Positions 8,584-17,156 of a DNA stretch of 21,183 nucleotides are shown piece by piece. Source of the stretch: Chloroflexi bacterium RBG_13_53_26 (GTDB taxonomy: Bacteria; Chloroflexota; Dehalococcoidia; UBA2247; RBG-13-53-26); NCBI GenBank assembly GCA_001795035.1, contig MGMW01000107.1, forward strand, positions 1-21,183. The letters are read 5' to 3'. The first letter of the stretch is position 1. Every line of letters begins with the position of its first letter. The notes under the pieces were generated by a model that made no database searches, had not been told where the DNA came from, and saw only the letters and a program-made list of their open reading frames with translations. The translations under genes were made by a program, and so were the position numbers.

Positions 8584-8660
8584 AGTTTGTCCTCCTTTCC
8601 ACACCCTGAAGATTCACATTGCCTGGTTGCTTACTCCGTGGCAATATTCAGGAGTGGTCT

Positions 8661-8690
8661 ATGCTATAGTTAGTGTTCTATCGCTGTCAA
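8661..8690 (-). promoter_or_regulatory. Promoter, TTGACA-N18-TAGCAT
   Basis: On the minus strand TTGACA (8685-8690) and TAGCAT (8661-8666) are separated by 18 bases, followed by AG as in the promoters at 19242 and 19794. It lies between the stop of the HD-GYP gene and the start of the zinc-ribbon gene at 8583, giving a leader of about 70 bases. A TATAGC hexamer at 16-base spacing is an alternative -10. Confidence 0.6.
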
Positions 8691-8705
8691 TACCTCCAGA
8701 GATGA

Positions 8706-10928
8706 CTATGAGAGTACGGACACAGCCGTCGATTCCTCTCCTAGAAAGAGATGTTTCTCCCAGAAGATCCTCAAGCAGGCATTAACCACATCGGAGTCAT
8801 AGAGAATATCCTTGTTCTGAACGATCTCCTTCAGAGCTGCTTCCACGCTAATGGCCGGTCGGTAGGGCCGGTGCGAAGACATGGCTTCCACAACGTCGGA
8901 AACGGCCAGAATCCGTGCCTCTATGAAGATCTCCTCGCCGCGAAGACCTGATGGGTAGCCTGATCCATTCATTCTTTCGTGATGTTGCAGTACGATATCG
9001 GCAATTGGCCAGGGGAACTCGATGTTTTTCAGTATGTCGTAGCCTGCCCTGGGGTGGGTTTTTATTATGGCGAATTCCATCTCGTTCAACTGCCCCGGCT
9101 TGCTGAGGATTTCAATGGGAATGAATATTTTACCGAGGTCATGCAAAAGGCCGGCCATGCGGATCGTCTGGATCTGCTTGTTCGAAAGCCCCAACTCCTG
9201 GGCTATAGCGCAGGCGAGTTGAGTCGCCCGCTGTTGGTGGCCGGCGGTGTAGCGATCTCTTGTTTCTACCATCATGGTTATTGCCTGGATAGTGCCTTCG
9301 AGCACTTTCTGCACACTTCGGTAGCTCTGTTGTAGTTGCCCTTCAGCCTGTTTACGCTGGGTGATGTCGCGAGTGACCCCCAGGATGCAATCGGGTTGGC
9401 CATCAGAGGTGTGTACTAGGGAAATCGTCGTCTCGGTCCAGATGGTAGAGCCGTCTTTGCATTTCATCTCTAGGTCAATCACCTTGGTGGAGCCGTTCTG
9501 CCAGCCTTCTTTCTTTGATGCCATCGCTTTGACGATGCCCAAAATGATGGTGGCGGATGCCGGGGTATAGGCTTCCTCCACTGTCGCTTGCATAGCCTCT
9601 TCGACGCTGTATCCCCGGATGCGCTCAACCGAGGGGCTGACATAGGTGGTCTTCAGATTCATGTCCGTGGTCCAGATGACGTCGGTAGAATTATCGGCCA
9701 GCAGACGGTAGCGTCTTTCGCTCTTGCGGATGGCTTCTTCTGCCTGCTTACGCTCAGTCAAGTCGCGTATATTGAATACAATGCCATTGATCGCCGGATC
9801 GTGCAGAAGATTGATGGCAGTAACCTCGACATCTCGCCAGCCGCCGTCTTTGTGCTGAACTTGCACCTCGCCCTGCACAGTTTCACCCGGGGTCTTCAGC
9901 AATCTGGCATACGTATCAGTCACTTCATGGAGATACTCAGGATGCACCAGCTCAAACATGCTCAGGCCAAGCTGTTCCTCAGGCCCGAATCCGAATATGG
10001 GTTCTACGGATGGGCTTATGTAGCGATTGATGCCATTGCCGTCCACGACTATGATGGCGTCTGAGGTGTGTTCTATCAATGACTGGAAGTACCTCTCTTG
10101 GATTTGCAGGGCCTCATCAGCTTTCTTGCGCTCGGTGATGTCCCGTGAGACGCCATGAAATGCAGTCAGGGATCCCTCTGCATCCCGAATGCCGCTGACA
10201 AGGGTTTCCATCCACACCGTGGAGCCGTTCTTGTGGTAGTACTCCACATCGATCTTCACGGTTCGCTGCGGGTCGGCCCGATGCTCTCGCTCCAACTCCT
10301 CTGGGAGTAGTACCTGCACACGGGCGTATGACTCCGGTGTCATCTGTGTCTGCGGATCCTGCGCCAAGCGCTCTTCTGGCGTAAAACCAAGCACCTTATG
10401 GATCGACGGGCTCACATAAGTCGTGCGGAGGTTGAGATCTACGGTCCAGATGATGTCATTCATCATCTCGGTCAGCAAACGGTACTTCTCTTCCGATGTT
10501 AGCAATGCCTCTTCTGCCCGCTTGCGGTCAGATATGTCTCTCATGGAAACGAGCCCCGCCAGCCTCCCCTGATATTCAGTCCGTGTACCCATAGCGCTGA
10601 TCCATATTTCTCTGCGGTCTCTAGTCAGGGCCCTTAGTTCCAGAAGTTGATGCAGATCTTTTTCAAACATGGACTCGGCCATCATGCCGGCAACCCACCC
10701 CCGGTCTTCCTCCGGAATATAGTCCAGTGGGTTGATGCCGATCATGTCCTCAGGGGAATCGAACCCAAAAATCTTCGCTGCGGCTTGGTTGACCAGTACT
10801 ATCCTGCCGGTTTCGGCGTCAATGACCTCCGCGGCATCAAGCGTGGTATCGAAAAGGTGTTTGAAATCCTGTTCGCTTGTTCTGGTGACCTTCGCTGCTA
10901 TATTACCCATTCCCAAAATCGGAGGCAC
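8706..10928 (-). CDS. Four-PAS HD-GYP protein (putative cyclic-di-GMP phosphodiesterase)
   Basis: A 740-residue cytoplasmic sensor protein with no membrane segment. Four PAS domains with PAC ends lie at about 20-140, 145-270, 277-395 and 400-530; each ends in a D(I/L)(S/T)(D/E/Q)RK motif (for example RDITERK). A C-terminal HD-GYP domain covers about 540-720, with HDLGK (His596-Asp597) and HHERMNGSGYPSG (649-661). HD-GYP proteins hydrolyse cyclic-di-GMP. The HHE-x-x-D-G-x-GYP motif has Asn654 instead of Asp, a variant that is common, so activity is plausible but not certain. The frame opens with GTG at 10928, with no clear ribosome binding site; an in-frame ATG at 10910 is an alternative that removes six residues. 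No diguanylate cyclase is nearby, and the signal sensed is unknown. Confidence 0.92.
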   Translation of the reverse strand: MPPILGMGNIAAKVTRTSEQDFKHLFDTTLDAAEVIDAETGRIVLVNQAAAKIFGFDSPEDMIGINPLDYIPEEDRGWVAGMMAESMFEKDLHQLLELRALTRDRREIWISAMGTRTEYQGRLAGLVSMRDISDRKRAEEALLTSEEKYRLLTEMMNDIIWTVDLNLRTTYVSPSIHKVLGFTPEERLAQDPQTQMTPESYARVQVLLPEELEREHRADPQRTVKIDVEYYHKNGSTVWMETLVSGIRDAEGSLTAFHGVSRDITERKKADEALQIQERYFQSLIEHTSDAIIVVDGNGINRYISPSVEPIFGFGPEEQLGLSMFELVHPEYLHEVTDTYARLLKTPGETVQGEVQVQHKDGGWRDVEVTAINLLHDPAINGIVFNIRDLTERKQAEEAIRKSERRYRLLADNSTDVIWTTDMNLKTTYVSPSVERIRGYSVEEAMQATVEEAYTPASATIILGIVKAMASKKEGWQNGSTKVIDLEMKCKDGSTIWTETTISLVHTSDGQPDCILGVTRDITQRKQAEGQLQQSYRSVQKVLEGTIQAITMMVETRDRYTAGHQQRATQLACAIAQELGLSNKQIQTIRMAGLLHDLGKIFIPIEILSKPGQLNEMEFAIIKTHPRAGYDILKNIEFPWPIADIVLQHHERMNGSGYPSGLRGEEIFIEARILAVSDVVEAMSSHRPYRPAISVEAALKEIVQNKDILYDSDVVNACLRIFWEKHLFLGEESTAVSVLS

Positions 10929-11017
10929 AAGCCATCTGCGGAGCTGATATCAACTCCACTATGTGGACATTTTCACATTGGGTAGTCCTTTGCGCAAGAC
11001 ACACAAGGCCCGATATG

Positions 11018-11035
11018 GTGAGCCAAAAGGCTCGC
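11018..11035. other. Small inverted repeat between TPR and HD-GYP genes
   Basis: GTGAGCC-AAAA-GGCTCGC forms a 7-pair stem (one G-T pair) with a 4-base loop. It lies between the stop of the TPR gene (11189) and the start of the HD-GYP gene. Without a T-run on either strand it is only a weak terminator or operator candidate. Confidence 0.3.
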
Positions 11036-11188
11036 AATCGAATCCAGTGTGGATGGATGGTCGTTCTCACTGGTGACACAAATGGCCACGGCCGGAGGAT
11101 TTTCGGGGATGCCCGATGAATGTGCAGACATGCAGTCGTGCTGCGGGATATGCCGGGAGTTCTGTGGAAGTCTGAGGCAGAATGGCTA

Positions 11189-13111
11189 CTACCTCTTTAC
11201 TTCTACAGGATGATCCTCTTCATCCGCTGAGGTGACGATGTCCAGGGGTGCCAGGTTGGGTTCTTGTCTGGACAGCACGATACCTGGACTCGTAGCGGCT
11301 TTGCCCCATCGGAGAACAGCGGGGAGAACAAGGAGCAACACGATAGCGCTCACGGGGGAAATGTAGTACCAGAGGCTTTGGCCGATATTCAGACCAAGAT
11401 CGCCAACAAGGATGAACTCGCCGCTGAAGAGGGGAAGCATGATATAGGTGATCAACAGCGTCGCCAGGAAGACTCCGACCGATGCTCTGACCCGTGATTC
11501 CCGAAACCACCAATCCCACCACGATGGCTGTTCATCTTCCAGAAGCTGCAGGGCGTCGGCGGCCTTCTCGAAAGCCCTGTTGTCCTGCAGGGCAAGCCGG
11601 AAACGATCGGCTGCTTCCTGCTTCTTCCTAAGCTTCTGAAGTGCGATCCCACAGTTGTAGTGGTAGAGTGCATTCGACTGATCGATGAGAGCCGCTCTCT
11701 CGTATGCAACGAGCGCTTCTCTGTGACGGCCCAGCCGTGACAGGATGGAGCCCTTGGTGTCCCAGGCTTGGTGGTCTGCCGGCCTATATGCAAGATATGC
11801 CTCAATTGCGGCAAGGGCATTGAGGTTGTTCCCCAGAAGTGCATGAACCTCGGCGAGATTGTGCTGATATTCAGGTTCCTTTGAATCAAGGGCAACGGCC
11901 TTAGTGTAACTATTGATGGCCTCATCGTACAAACTGAGGTGTAATAGAGCAACTCCACGGTTGTTCCAGGCCTTGGCATGGTCGCCGTCAATAATGCATG
12001 CCCTATCGTAGCTCTCTAGTGCCTCATGATACTTATTGAGTTCGCACAGCGCGTTGCCACGGTTGTACCAGATTAGGGCATCGTTGGAGTCAATAGCGAG
12101 AGCCCTGTCGTAACTTGCTACTGCCTCTTGGTAACGCCTCAGCAGGCACAGGGCATTGCCGCGGTTGTACCAGGCGGCCTCGATATTGGCATCAATGACT
12201 AGCGCTCTGTCGTAACAAACCACGGCTTCCTCATAACGCTTCAGCACGTACAGGGTGTTGCCGCGGGCATTCCAGGCTGCTGCATGACTCGGCTCGATCG
12301 ACACTGCTTTCCCATAGCTCACCACCGCGTCCTGGTAGTCCTTTGCCTGGAAAAGAGCGGTGCCGCGGTTGTACCAGATGGAGGCATGATGGTTGGGCTC
12401 GATCTCGAGAGCTTTGTCATAACTGTGTACTGCTTCCTGGTAGCGGCCCAGGTGAGCCAGAGTATTGCCTCGGTTGTTCCAGACTCCGGCAGTATCCGGG
12501 TCTATGGCTAGAGCTTTGTCATAGCTCTCCAGAGCGTCCTGATACCGCTTCAAGATGTAGAAAGGATTGCCACGGGCATACCAGGCTAGGGCATCGTTAG
12601 GATCTATCGTTATTGCCTTGTCATAGCTTTCCACTGCTGCCTGGCACAACTTCAGTTTGTTCAAAGAATTGGCACGATTGAACCAGATAGAGGCGTCGGT
12701 AGGATCTATCGCTATTGCCTTATTGTAGCATTCCACTGCCTCCTGGCACTTCTCCAATTCATCGAGAGCATTGCCGCGTTGGAACCAGGCAGAGGCATCA
12801 TCAGGGTCTACATCAATTGCCTTGTCGTAGCTCCGTATCGCCTCTTCGTACCTTCCAAGGTGAGCCAAGGCTGCCCCGCGGTTTTTCCAGGTAGACGAGT
12901 TATATGACTCGGTCTCGATCACCCTGTCGTAGCTCTCGATTGCTTCCTCGTAGCGTTTCAGTTGGGCCAGGGCCAGGCCGCGGTTTGTCAAGGCGTTGGT
13001 GTCATTCGGGTCAGCGGCGAGCGCCTTTTCATAGGCTGCAAGGGCCGTTTCCAGTTTGCCTTCAATGAAAAGCTTGTCACCTTTTTCCAGGAACTTCCGT
13101 GCGTTTGCCAT
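11189..13111 (-). CDS. TPR-repeat protein with C-terminal membrane segments
   Basis: A 640-residue protein. About 15 consecutive 34-residue tetratricopeptide repeats fill residues 5-515, most of the form AxxWxNRGNALxxLxRYxEAVxSYDKALxIDPxD. They build a superhelix that binds protein partners. Repeats 13-15 are the most divergent. A WWDWWFRESR segment (about 525) leads into two membrane helices at about 535-557 and 575-597, then a 40-residue acidic tail. There is no N-terminal signal sequence, so the TPR part is probably cytoplasmic and tethered by the C-terminus. The ATG follows AAGGAAGA at suitable spacing. It is transcribed divergently from the hydroxyacid dehydrogenase gene. TPR number says little about the partner; function unknown. 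Confidence 0.93.
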   Translation of the reverse strand: MANARKFLEKGDKLFIEGKLETALAAYEKALAADPNDTNALTNRGLALAQLKRYEEAIESYDRVIETESYNSSTWKNRGAALAHLGRYEEAIRSYDKAIDVDPDDASAWFQRGNALDELEKCQEAVECYNKAIAIDPTDASIWFNRANSLNKLKLCQAAVESYDKAITIDPNDALAWYARGNPFYILKRYQDALESYDKALAIDPDTAGVWNNRGNTLAHLGRYQEAVHSYDKALEIEPNHHASIWYNRGTALFQAKDYQDAVVSYGKAVSIEPSHAAAWNARGNTLYVLKRYEEAVVCYDRALVIDANIEAAWYNRGNALCLLRRYQEAVASYDRALAIDSNDALIWYNRGNALCELNKYHEALESYDRACIIDGDHAKAWNNRGVALLHLSLYDEAINSYTKAVALDSKEPEYQHNLAEVHALLGNNLNALAAIEAYLAYRPADHQAWDTKGSILSRLGRHREALVAYERAALIDQSNALYHYNCGIALQKLRKKQEAADRFRLALQDNRAFEKAADALQLLEDEQPSWWDWWFRESRVRASVGVFLATLLITYIMLPLFSGEFILVGDLGLNIGQSLWYYISPVSAIVLLLVLPAVLRWGKAATSPGIVLSRQEPNLAPLDIVTSADEEDHPVEVKR

Positions 13112-13240
13112 TTCTCGTCTTCCTTTTCCTTATCATTGGTGTCGATCGGTTTTTGGCCAGTTGTCAAGTGGACTGCTCAAGTACTTCTGCAGGAACAAAC
13201 ATCTGGCCCTCGGTCGGTACCACACTTGCCGGGATACAGT

Positions 13241-13271
13241 ATGATATAGTCATATCTTGATCACATCTTAA
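13241..13271 (-). promoter_or_regulatory. Possible promoter for the TPR gene
   Basis: On the minus strand TATCAT (13241-13246) could be a -10 box, with TTAAGA (13266-13271) 19 bases upstream as a weak -35. The -10 hexamer matches that of the promoter at 4811, but the -35 is poor. The leader to ATG 13111 would be about 120 bases. Confidence 0.28.
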
Positions 13272-13286
13272 TAGGGTGGGAAACGG

Positions 13287-13306
13287 TCACAAATTGCTCA
13301 CAAATT
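13287..13306. repeat. Direct repeat TCACAAATT, 11-base period, in divergent promoter region
   Basis: TCACAAATT occurs at 13287-13295 and again at 13298-13306, in the 331-base region between the divergent TPR and dehydrogenase genes. An 11-base period is one helical turn, as for a regulator binding two half-sites on one DNA face. Beyond this and the weak promoter at 13241, I see nothing else definite in 13112-13442. Confidence 0.4.
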
Positions 13307-13430
13307 ACGAACGCGGAATGGGATCAAATCACTGGTTCATGATAGTCCCCAATCTCCAGACAGGCCTATATGCGCAGTGCTCTAGATGAGATCTGGCCCG
13401 ATTTCGGAGTCAGAAACGACAGAAGATGCT

Positions 13431-13438
13431 GGGAGGTG
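13431..13438 (+). promoter_or_regulatory. Ribosome binding site that sets the GTG start of the dehydrogenase
   Basis: GGGAGGTG, with GGAGG ending 6 bases before GTG 13443. It supports the downstream GTG start over the in-frame ATG at 13386. Confidence 0.6.
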
Positions 13439-13442
13439 TGAT

Positions 13443-14456
13443 GTGACCAGGAAGAGAATAGTCGTTCTTTCACCCGTGCCAGAAGAGGTGACCAAGACAC
13501 TTCTGAAGGCGAAAGTAACGGACGATGAAATCAAAGACATACATCTAGTTTCCTACACAGGGTCCTCGAAGAAAGAGCTGATCGAGGCAGTCTCGGATGC
13601 CTATGTCATCATTGGAGACTATACCAACAACATTGTCATGGATGCCGAGGTGATCCGAGCGGCGAAGCAATGCGTCTTCATACAGCAGCCATCTACGGGA
13701 TTCCAGCACATCGATGTTGATGAAGCTGCCAGGCAGGGCATATCCGTGGCCAACGCAGCGGGAGCCAACACCTTTGCGGTAGCGGAGCATGCCATTATGC
13801 TCATCCTCGCCTGCCTGAAGAAATTGCCCCTCGCCCAGGAGAAAACAAAGCGGTGCGAGTGGGCACAGGACGAGATGTCCGTCCACGGTGTCTTCGAGCT
13901 CTATGGGAAAACCCTGGGCATCATCGGAATGGGGCGCATTGGTAAGGAGGTGGCAACGAGAGCCAGGATATTTGGGCCGCATGTGATCTACTATGATGTG
14001 AACCGCCTCTCGCCAAAGGAGGAAGAGGAACTTGGGGTAACGTACCGCACCTTTGATGAGCTCACCAGGGAGTCAGATATCATAACCACTCACGTGCCCC
14101 TCGCTCCTCAAACAGAGAACATGATAAATGCCGAACGCATCGCCACAATGAAGCGCAACGCAATCATCATCAACGTATCAAGGGGTGCAATTGTCGACGA
14201 GGTGGCTTTGGCCCAGGCCTTGAAGGAAGGGCGAATACAGGGTGCTGGATTGGATGTGTTCTCGGAGGAACCCATAAGCTGCAGAAACCCCGTCCTTGAT
14301 GCTCCAAATGTTATACTCACCCCGCACATTGCCGGAGCCACTAACGAGTCCAGGGTACGTATCATAGATATGACTATTGACAACGTGGCGCGCGTCCTCA
14401 GAGGGCAGGAGCCGATAAATGTCGTGAACGAGGCTAGGCCAAGGATATCGCTTTAG
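13443..14456 (+). CDS. D-2-hydroxyacid dehydrogenase (phosphoglycerate dehydrogenase-like)
   Basis: NAD-dependent enzyme interconverting a D-2-hydroxyacid and a 2-oxoacid. With the start chosen here it has 337 residues. The nucleotide-binding domain has GMGRIG (162-167), with Asp185 at the end of the next strand favouring NAD over NADP. The catalytic triad of the family is present: Arg247 in NVSRGAIVDE, Glu276 in DVFSEEP and His295 in LTPHIAG. It lacks the C-terminal ACT-type regulatory domain of long SerA proteins. The start is placed at GTG 13443-13445, because GGGAGGTG (13431-13438) lies just upstream; an earlier in-frame ATG at 13386 has no ribosome binding site and would add 19 unrelated residues. 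The TPP enzyme starts 39 bases downstream, so the two are probably co-transcribed and may act on related 2-oxoacids. Substrate unknown. Confidence 0.9.
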   Translation: MTRKRIVVLSPVPEEVTKTLLKAKVTDDEIKDIHLVSYTGSSKKELIEAVSDAYVIIGDYTNNIVMDAEVIRAAKQCVFIQQPSTGFQHIDVDEAARQGISVANAAGANTFAVAEHAIMLILACLKKLPLAQEKTKRCEWAQDEMSVHGVFELYGKTLGIIGMGRIGKEVATRARIFGPHVIYYDVNRLSPKEEEELGVTYRTFDELTRESDIITTHVPLAPQTENMINAERIATMKRNAIIINVSRGAIVDEVALAQALKEGRIQGAGLDVFSEEPISCRNPVLDAPNVILTPHIAGATNESRVRIIDMTIDNVARVLRGQEPINVVNEARPRISL

Positions 14457-14495
14457 TCAGTCCAAATACCCAAACGAGGAAGGCGGGTATCAGAG

Positions 14496-16184
14496 ATGTT
14501 GGAGCAGATGAGCGGAGCCCAGTTGCTGGCAAAGGCCTTGGTCAGGATGGGCGCGACGCGGATATACGGAATCATTGGCACCTCAAATGCGGCCTTCGTC
14601 GATGCTCTCTATGACTTGCGCAATCGCATAGACTACGTCTCCTGTCGTCACGAGCAAGTGGCCGCCAGCATGGCCGATGCGGAGGGAAGGCTCACCGGGA
14701 GGCCAGGGGTGGTCCTGGTGCACTCTGGCCCAGGGGCGCTGAATACCATGATCTCGGTGGGGAATGCTTACAAGGACTGCTCACCGATGATGATCATCAC
14801 AGGGGCGGTTAAGCGCCGCTTGGTGAAGTGCGACGGAATGCTGGAGGTTGACCATCGGCGACTCTTTGCACCGTTGTGCAAGGGCACCTTTCGTGTGGAA
14901 GCGGCATCTCGCGTACCCGAGGTCTTTTCTGCAGCCTATCGCGCTGCCATGAGCGGTGCCCGGGGGCCAATTCTGATAGAGGTACCTGAGGACGTCTGGA
15001 CGGAAATGACTGAGGTTGACGTCGAGGGGATGGAACTTGTCGCTGATGCTCCTCCACTGGTTGGGGAGGCAGATGCGAAAGACACTCTACGTATGATCGA
15101 TTCTGCGAGACTGCCGCTCATCCTTTCGGGAGGGGGAGTGGCCTATTCCCGCTCATCGGCCAAATTGGTGAAGTTTGCGGAGGCGCTCTCGATTCCTGTG
15201 ATTACCACCGGTAATGGTCGGGGAACCATGCCCGAAACCCATCCACTGTGCCTTGGCCGTGTCGGTTTTGGGGGTGGAAACTTGGTGGCGGACAAGGCCC
15301 TGGAAAAGTGCGACGTGCTTCTGTGCCTCGGCGCCTGCATCAGCGATATGACCACTTATGAATACACCAGCCCTTTTGTGGCCCAGAACGTGATGGTAGT
15401 GAACATATCGCCGGGCTCCATCCAGTCGCAGTCCCCAAAAAGCAGACTCGTTGTATGTGACGTGGCAGATTTTCTCAACAGGCTGGTTGAGGAAGCGGGC
15501 AACCGCAGGGAACCAGCCCGTGCTTCATGGGACGAAGAGCTGGTCAAAGCAAGGGAGTTGTGGGGGTTGATTCTTTGGTCATGCGTTAATCGCGAAGGGC
15601 GATTGCCCTGCCCTGGACATGTCGTGAAGGAACTCGCAGGCAGGCTGCCGGACGATACGATAGTCAGCGTCGGGGCGGGAATGCACCTGCTCTACCCGAT
15701 GGCCTTCATGCCCTGCAACCATCCCCTCACCTTTCTATCCGCCGTAAATTTCGCGTCGATGGGATTTGGGCTGGCAGCGGCGATGGCGGCCAGCATGGTA
15801 TATCCTGAGCGCGCGGTGCTTGCAGTACTGGGGGACGGAGACTTCATGATGACAATGCAGGATCTGGAGACAGCAGTCCGCGAAGGTATGAACATCAAGG
15901 TACTGATCCTCAACGACTTCCGGTACCGGGTGCTGAACTTCAGGCAGAGAATCCAGTTTGGAGGTCGCATCCTGGGCACGGAGCATGGCAACCCCGACTT
16001 CGCCGAACTTGCCAGGTGTTTCGGGGCTTCGGGCTTCAGGTTAGATTCACCGGGGAAAGTAGACGAGGTCCTGGACGCCGCGGTGTCACGGAAGGGTCCG
16101 GTATTGATAGATGTCATCATCGATCCTGACGATGTGCCGCCGATGAACGCAGAGGCAATTCTCCGTATGTCGGCTGGCACTTAG
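14496..16184 (+). CDS. Thiamine-diphosphate-dependent enzyme, acetolactate synthase-like
   Basis: A 562-residue protein with the three-domain plan of the acetolactate synthase / 2-oxoacid decarboxylase / carboligase superfamily. The N-terminal pyrimidine-binding domain (about 5-170) has the catalytic glutamate Glu53 in CRHEQVAAS. The central domain (about 185-330) contains LILSGGGVAYS. The C-terminal diphosphate-binding domain has the motif GDGD (446-449) ending in Asn473 of LILNDF, which binds Mg-thiamine diphosphate. Annotated relatives include acetolactate synthase, sulfoacetaldehyde acetyltransferase, oxalyl-CoA decarboxylase and benzoylformate decarboxylase, and I cannot choose among these. 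No small regulatory subunit (ilvN) or ilvC is nearby, which argues against a biosynthetic acetolactate synthase. It follows the 2-hydroxyacid dehydrogenase by 39 bases. GAGGAAGG lies about 13 bases before the ATG; an in-frame ATG at 14508 after TTGGAG is an alternative. Confidence 0.88.
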   Translation: MLEQMSGAQLLAKALVRMGATRIYGIIGTSNAAFVDALYDLRNRIDYVSCRHEQVAASMADAEGRLTGRPGVVLVHSGPGALNTMISVGNAYKDCSPMMIITGAVKRRLVKCDGMLEVDHRRLFAPLCKGTFRVEAASRVPEVFSAAYRAAMSGARGPILIEVPEDVWTEMTEVDVEGMELVADAPPLVGEADAKDTLRMIDSARLPLILSGGGVAYSRSSAKLVKFAEALSIPVITTGNGRGTMPETHPLCLGRVGFGGGNLVADKALEKCDVLLCLGACISDMTTYEYTSPFVAQNVMVVNISPGSIQSQSPKSRLVVCDVADFLNRLVEEAGNRREPARASWDEELVKARELWGLILWSCVNREGRLPCPGHVVKELAGRLPDDTIVSVGAGMHLLYPMAFMPCNHPLTFLSAVNFASMGFGLAAAMAASMVYPERAVLAVLGDGDFMMTMQDLETAVREGMNIKVLILNDFRYRVLNFRQRIQFGGRILGTEHGNPDFAELARCFGASGFRLDSPGKVDEVLDAAVSRKGPVLIDVIIDPDDVPPMNAEAILRMSAGT

Positions 16185-16260
16185 CAAAACCACCAAGATG
16201 TCTGACATTAAGAGTTGAGAGGCATTGTGGAACGAGCTATCAATAAGCCTTCGACGATGG

Positions 16261-16476
16261 CTAGTCAGGCATCTTTCTTTCGCCATCCCAGCGACGGAAA
16301 TCGCCAATCACCCTATCGAGCTCTCCGCTCACCCTACATCCGTGAGCTTCTGCCAGCAGTCGATACATCTGTATGGCAGATTCTCCCAGCTTGTCTTGGG
16401 CCCGGATGATAAACACCGGCTCGTCCTCTTTGACGCCGGGAACCTTCACTCTGCCGTACTTCTCAGATAAGGCCAT
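16261..16476 (-). CDS. Small conserved-looking protein, function unknown
   Basis: A 71-residue soluble protein. The centre, VPGVKEDEPVFIIRAQDKLG (about 12-31), followed by an amphipathic helix and an FRRWDG end, resembles a family of small uncharacterised proteins with a VPGxxxDEPVFxxRAQD motif, recalled from memory. It lies 32 bases downstream of the TM2-domain gene on the same strand, so probably in one operon. The ribosome binding site is weak (the ATG at 16474-16476 follows an AT-rich stretch). The opposite-strand frames over the same bases give less protein-like sequences. Confidence 0.65.
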   Translation of the reverse strand: MALSEKYGRVKVPGVKEDEPVFIIRAQDKLGESAIQMYRLLAEAHGCRVSGELDRVIGDFRRWDGERKMPD

Positions 16477-16508
16477 ATTATGCTAATGTCGTAGCAACTT
16501 CAGATCGA

Positions 16509-16859
16509 TCAGCCGATTTGCCATTTCTTGATTAGCTTGCCTTCGCTGTCCTTCATTTGGCCAGAAATCACTGCAATCGCATCAACCAGAATCCAAACAG
16601 CGAGGACGAGAAGGAAGAGCCGCCCCAATGGATACCACAAAGTCAACCACGAGGGGACAGCCAGTGCAAGCATTGACAGAGCAGTCTCTGCCTTGCCTGC
16701 GTAGAACCGATGTGCCCCGAATTGGCCGAGAAACAGAACAAACAGAGTTGTAGCCAGCCGCGACTTGTCTGAGATTTCATTGCGGGTTTCTTCCAGCCAC
16801 TCGTCGTCAGCAAGGCAGTAGGCTTCAGCTATACACCCGTCATAGTCTGCCCCATACAT
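16509..16859 (-). CDS. TM2-domain membrane protein
   Basis: A 116-residue protein with an acidic N-terminal 30 residues, then a TM2 domain (about 31-113): KSRLATTLFVLFLGQFGAHRFYAGK, a hydrophobic connector, then a second membrane stretch ending in DAIAVISGQMKDSEGKLIKKW. TM2 domains carry two membrane helices around a short loop and are widespread but of unclear biochemical role. The ATG follows a GGGGGAAC stretch about 9 bases upstream. It is the first gene of a two-gene minus-strand unit divergent from nadE. Confidence 0.85.
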   Translation of the reverse strand: MYGADYDGCIAEAYCLADDEWLEETRNEISDKSRLATTLFVLFLGQFGAHRFYAGKAETALSMLALAVPSWLTLWYPLGRLFLLVLAVWILVDAIAVISGQMKDSEGKLIKKWQIG

Positions 16860-17156
16860 TGCTGTTGTTCCCCCAATCCGGTACCTGGAAAGTGCACTGT
16901 GCTCCCGGGAATGTCCAGTGATTCCTTATGTTCTACTGTTGGTGCACTGTCTCGTCAGATATGTGTATATCACAACTTCCTCACATGCGTGTCTCAAAAT
17001 GTCTAAGTCTCATCACAATCGTGGTTTTGTCGCGGCATTTGGGGGTCCACAGCAGAAGCCCACAACACGCCGAATCGGCTAACAGAGACCGGATGCGAAC
17101 TAAGCCAGTTCTTGTGCTACAATAATCAGACACTGGATCTGGCTTTGTCGGTGAGA
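16860..17156. other. Divergent intergenic region between TM2 gene and nadE
   Basis: About 300 bases without a supported gene. GTGCACTGT occurs twice (16892-16900 and 16942-16950), 50 bases apart, each followed by a CTC-containing stretch; it contains the palindrome GTGCAC and could be a regulator site. TACAAT near 17117 and TATAGT near 17179 resemble -10 boxes, but no matching -35 sequence was found at the right distance, so no promoter is called. Confidence 0.35.

Noticed and set aside
11189..13111. Regular DNA periodicity that might suggest a CRISPR or tandem DNA repeat
   Set aside because: The roughly 102-base period is the codon image of 34-residue TPR units within an intact gene; the DNA copies are diverged and there are no spacers.
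13157..13167. TTGACA on the minus strand upstream of the TPR gene
   Set aside because: No acceptable -10 hexamer lies 16-19 bases downstream (GACACC at 18), so it does not match the promoter class seen elsewhere.
15692..16180. Minus-strand open frame of 162 codons
   Set aside because: Antisense to the cofactor-binding domain of the TPP enzyme.
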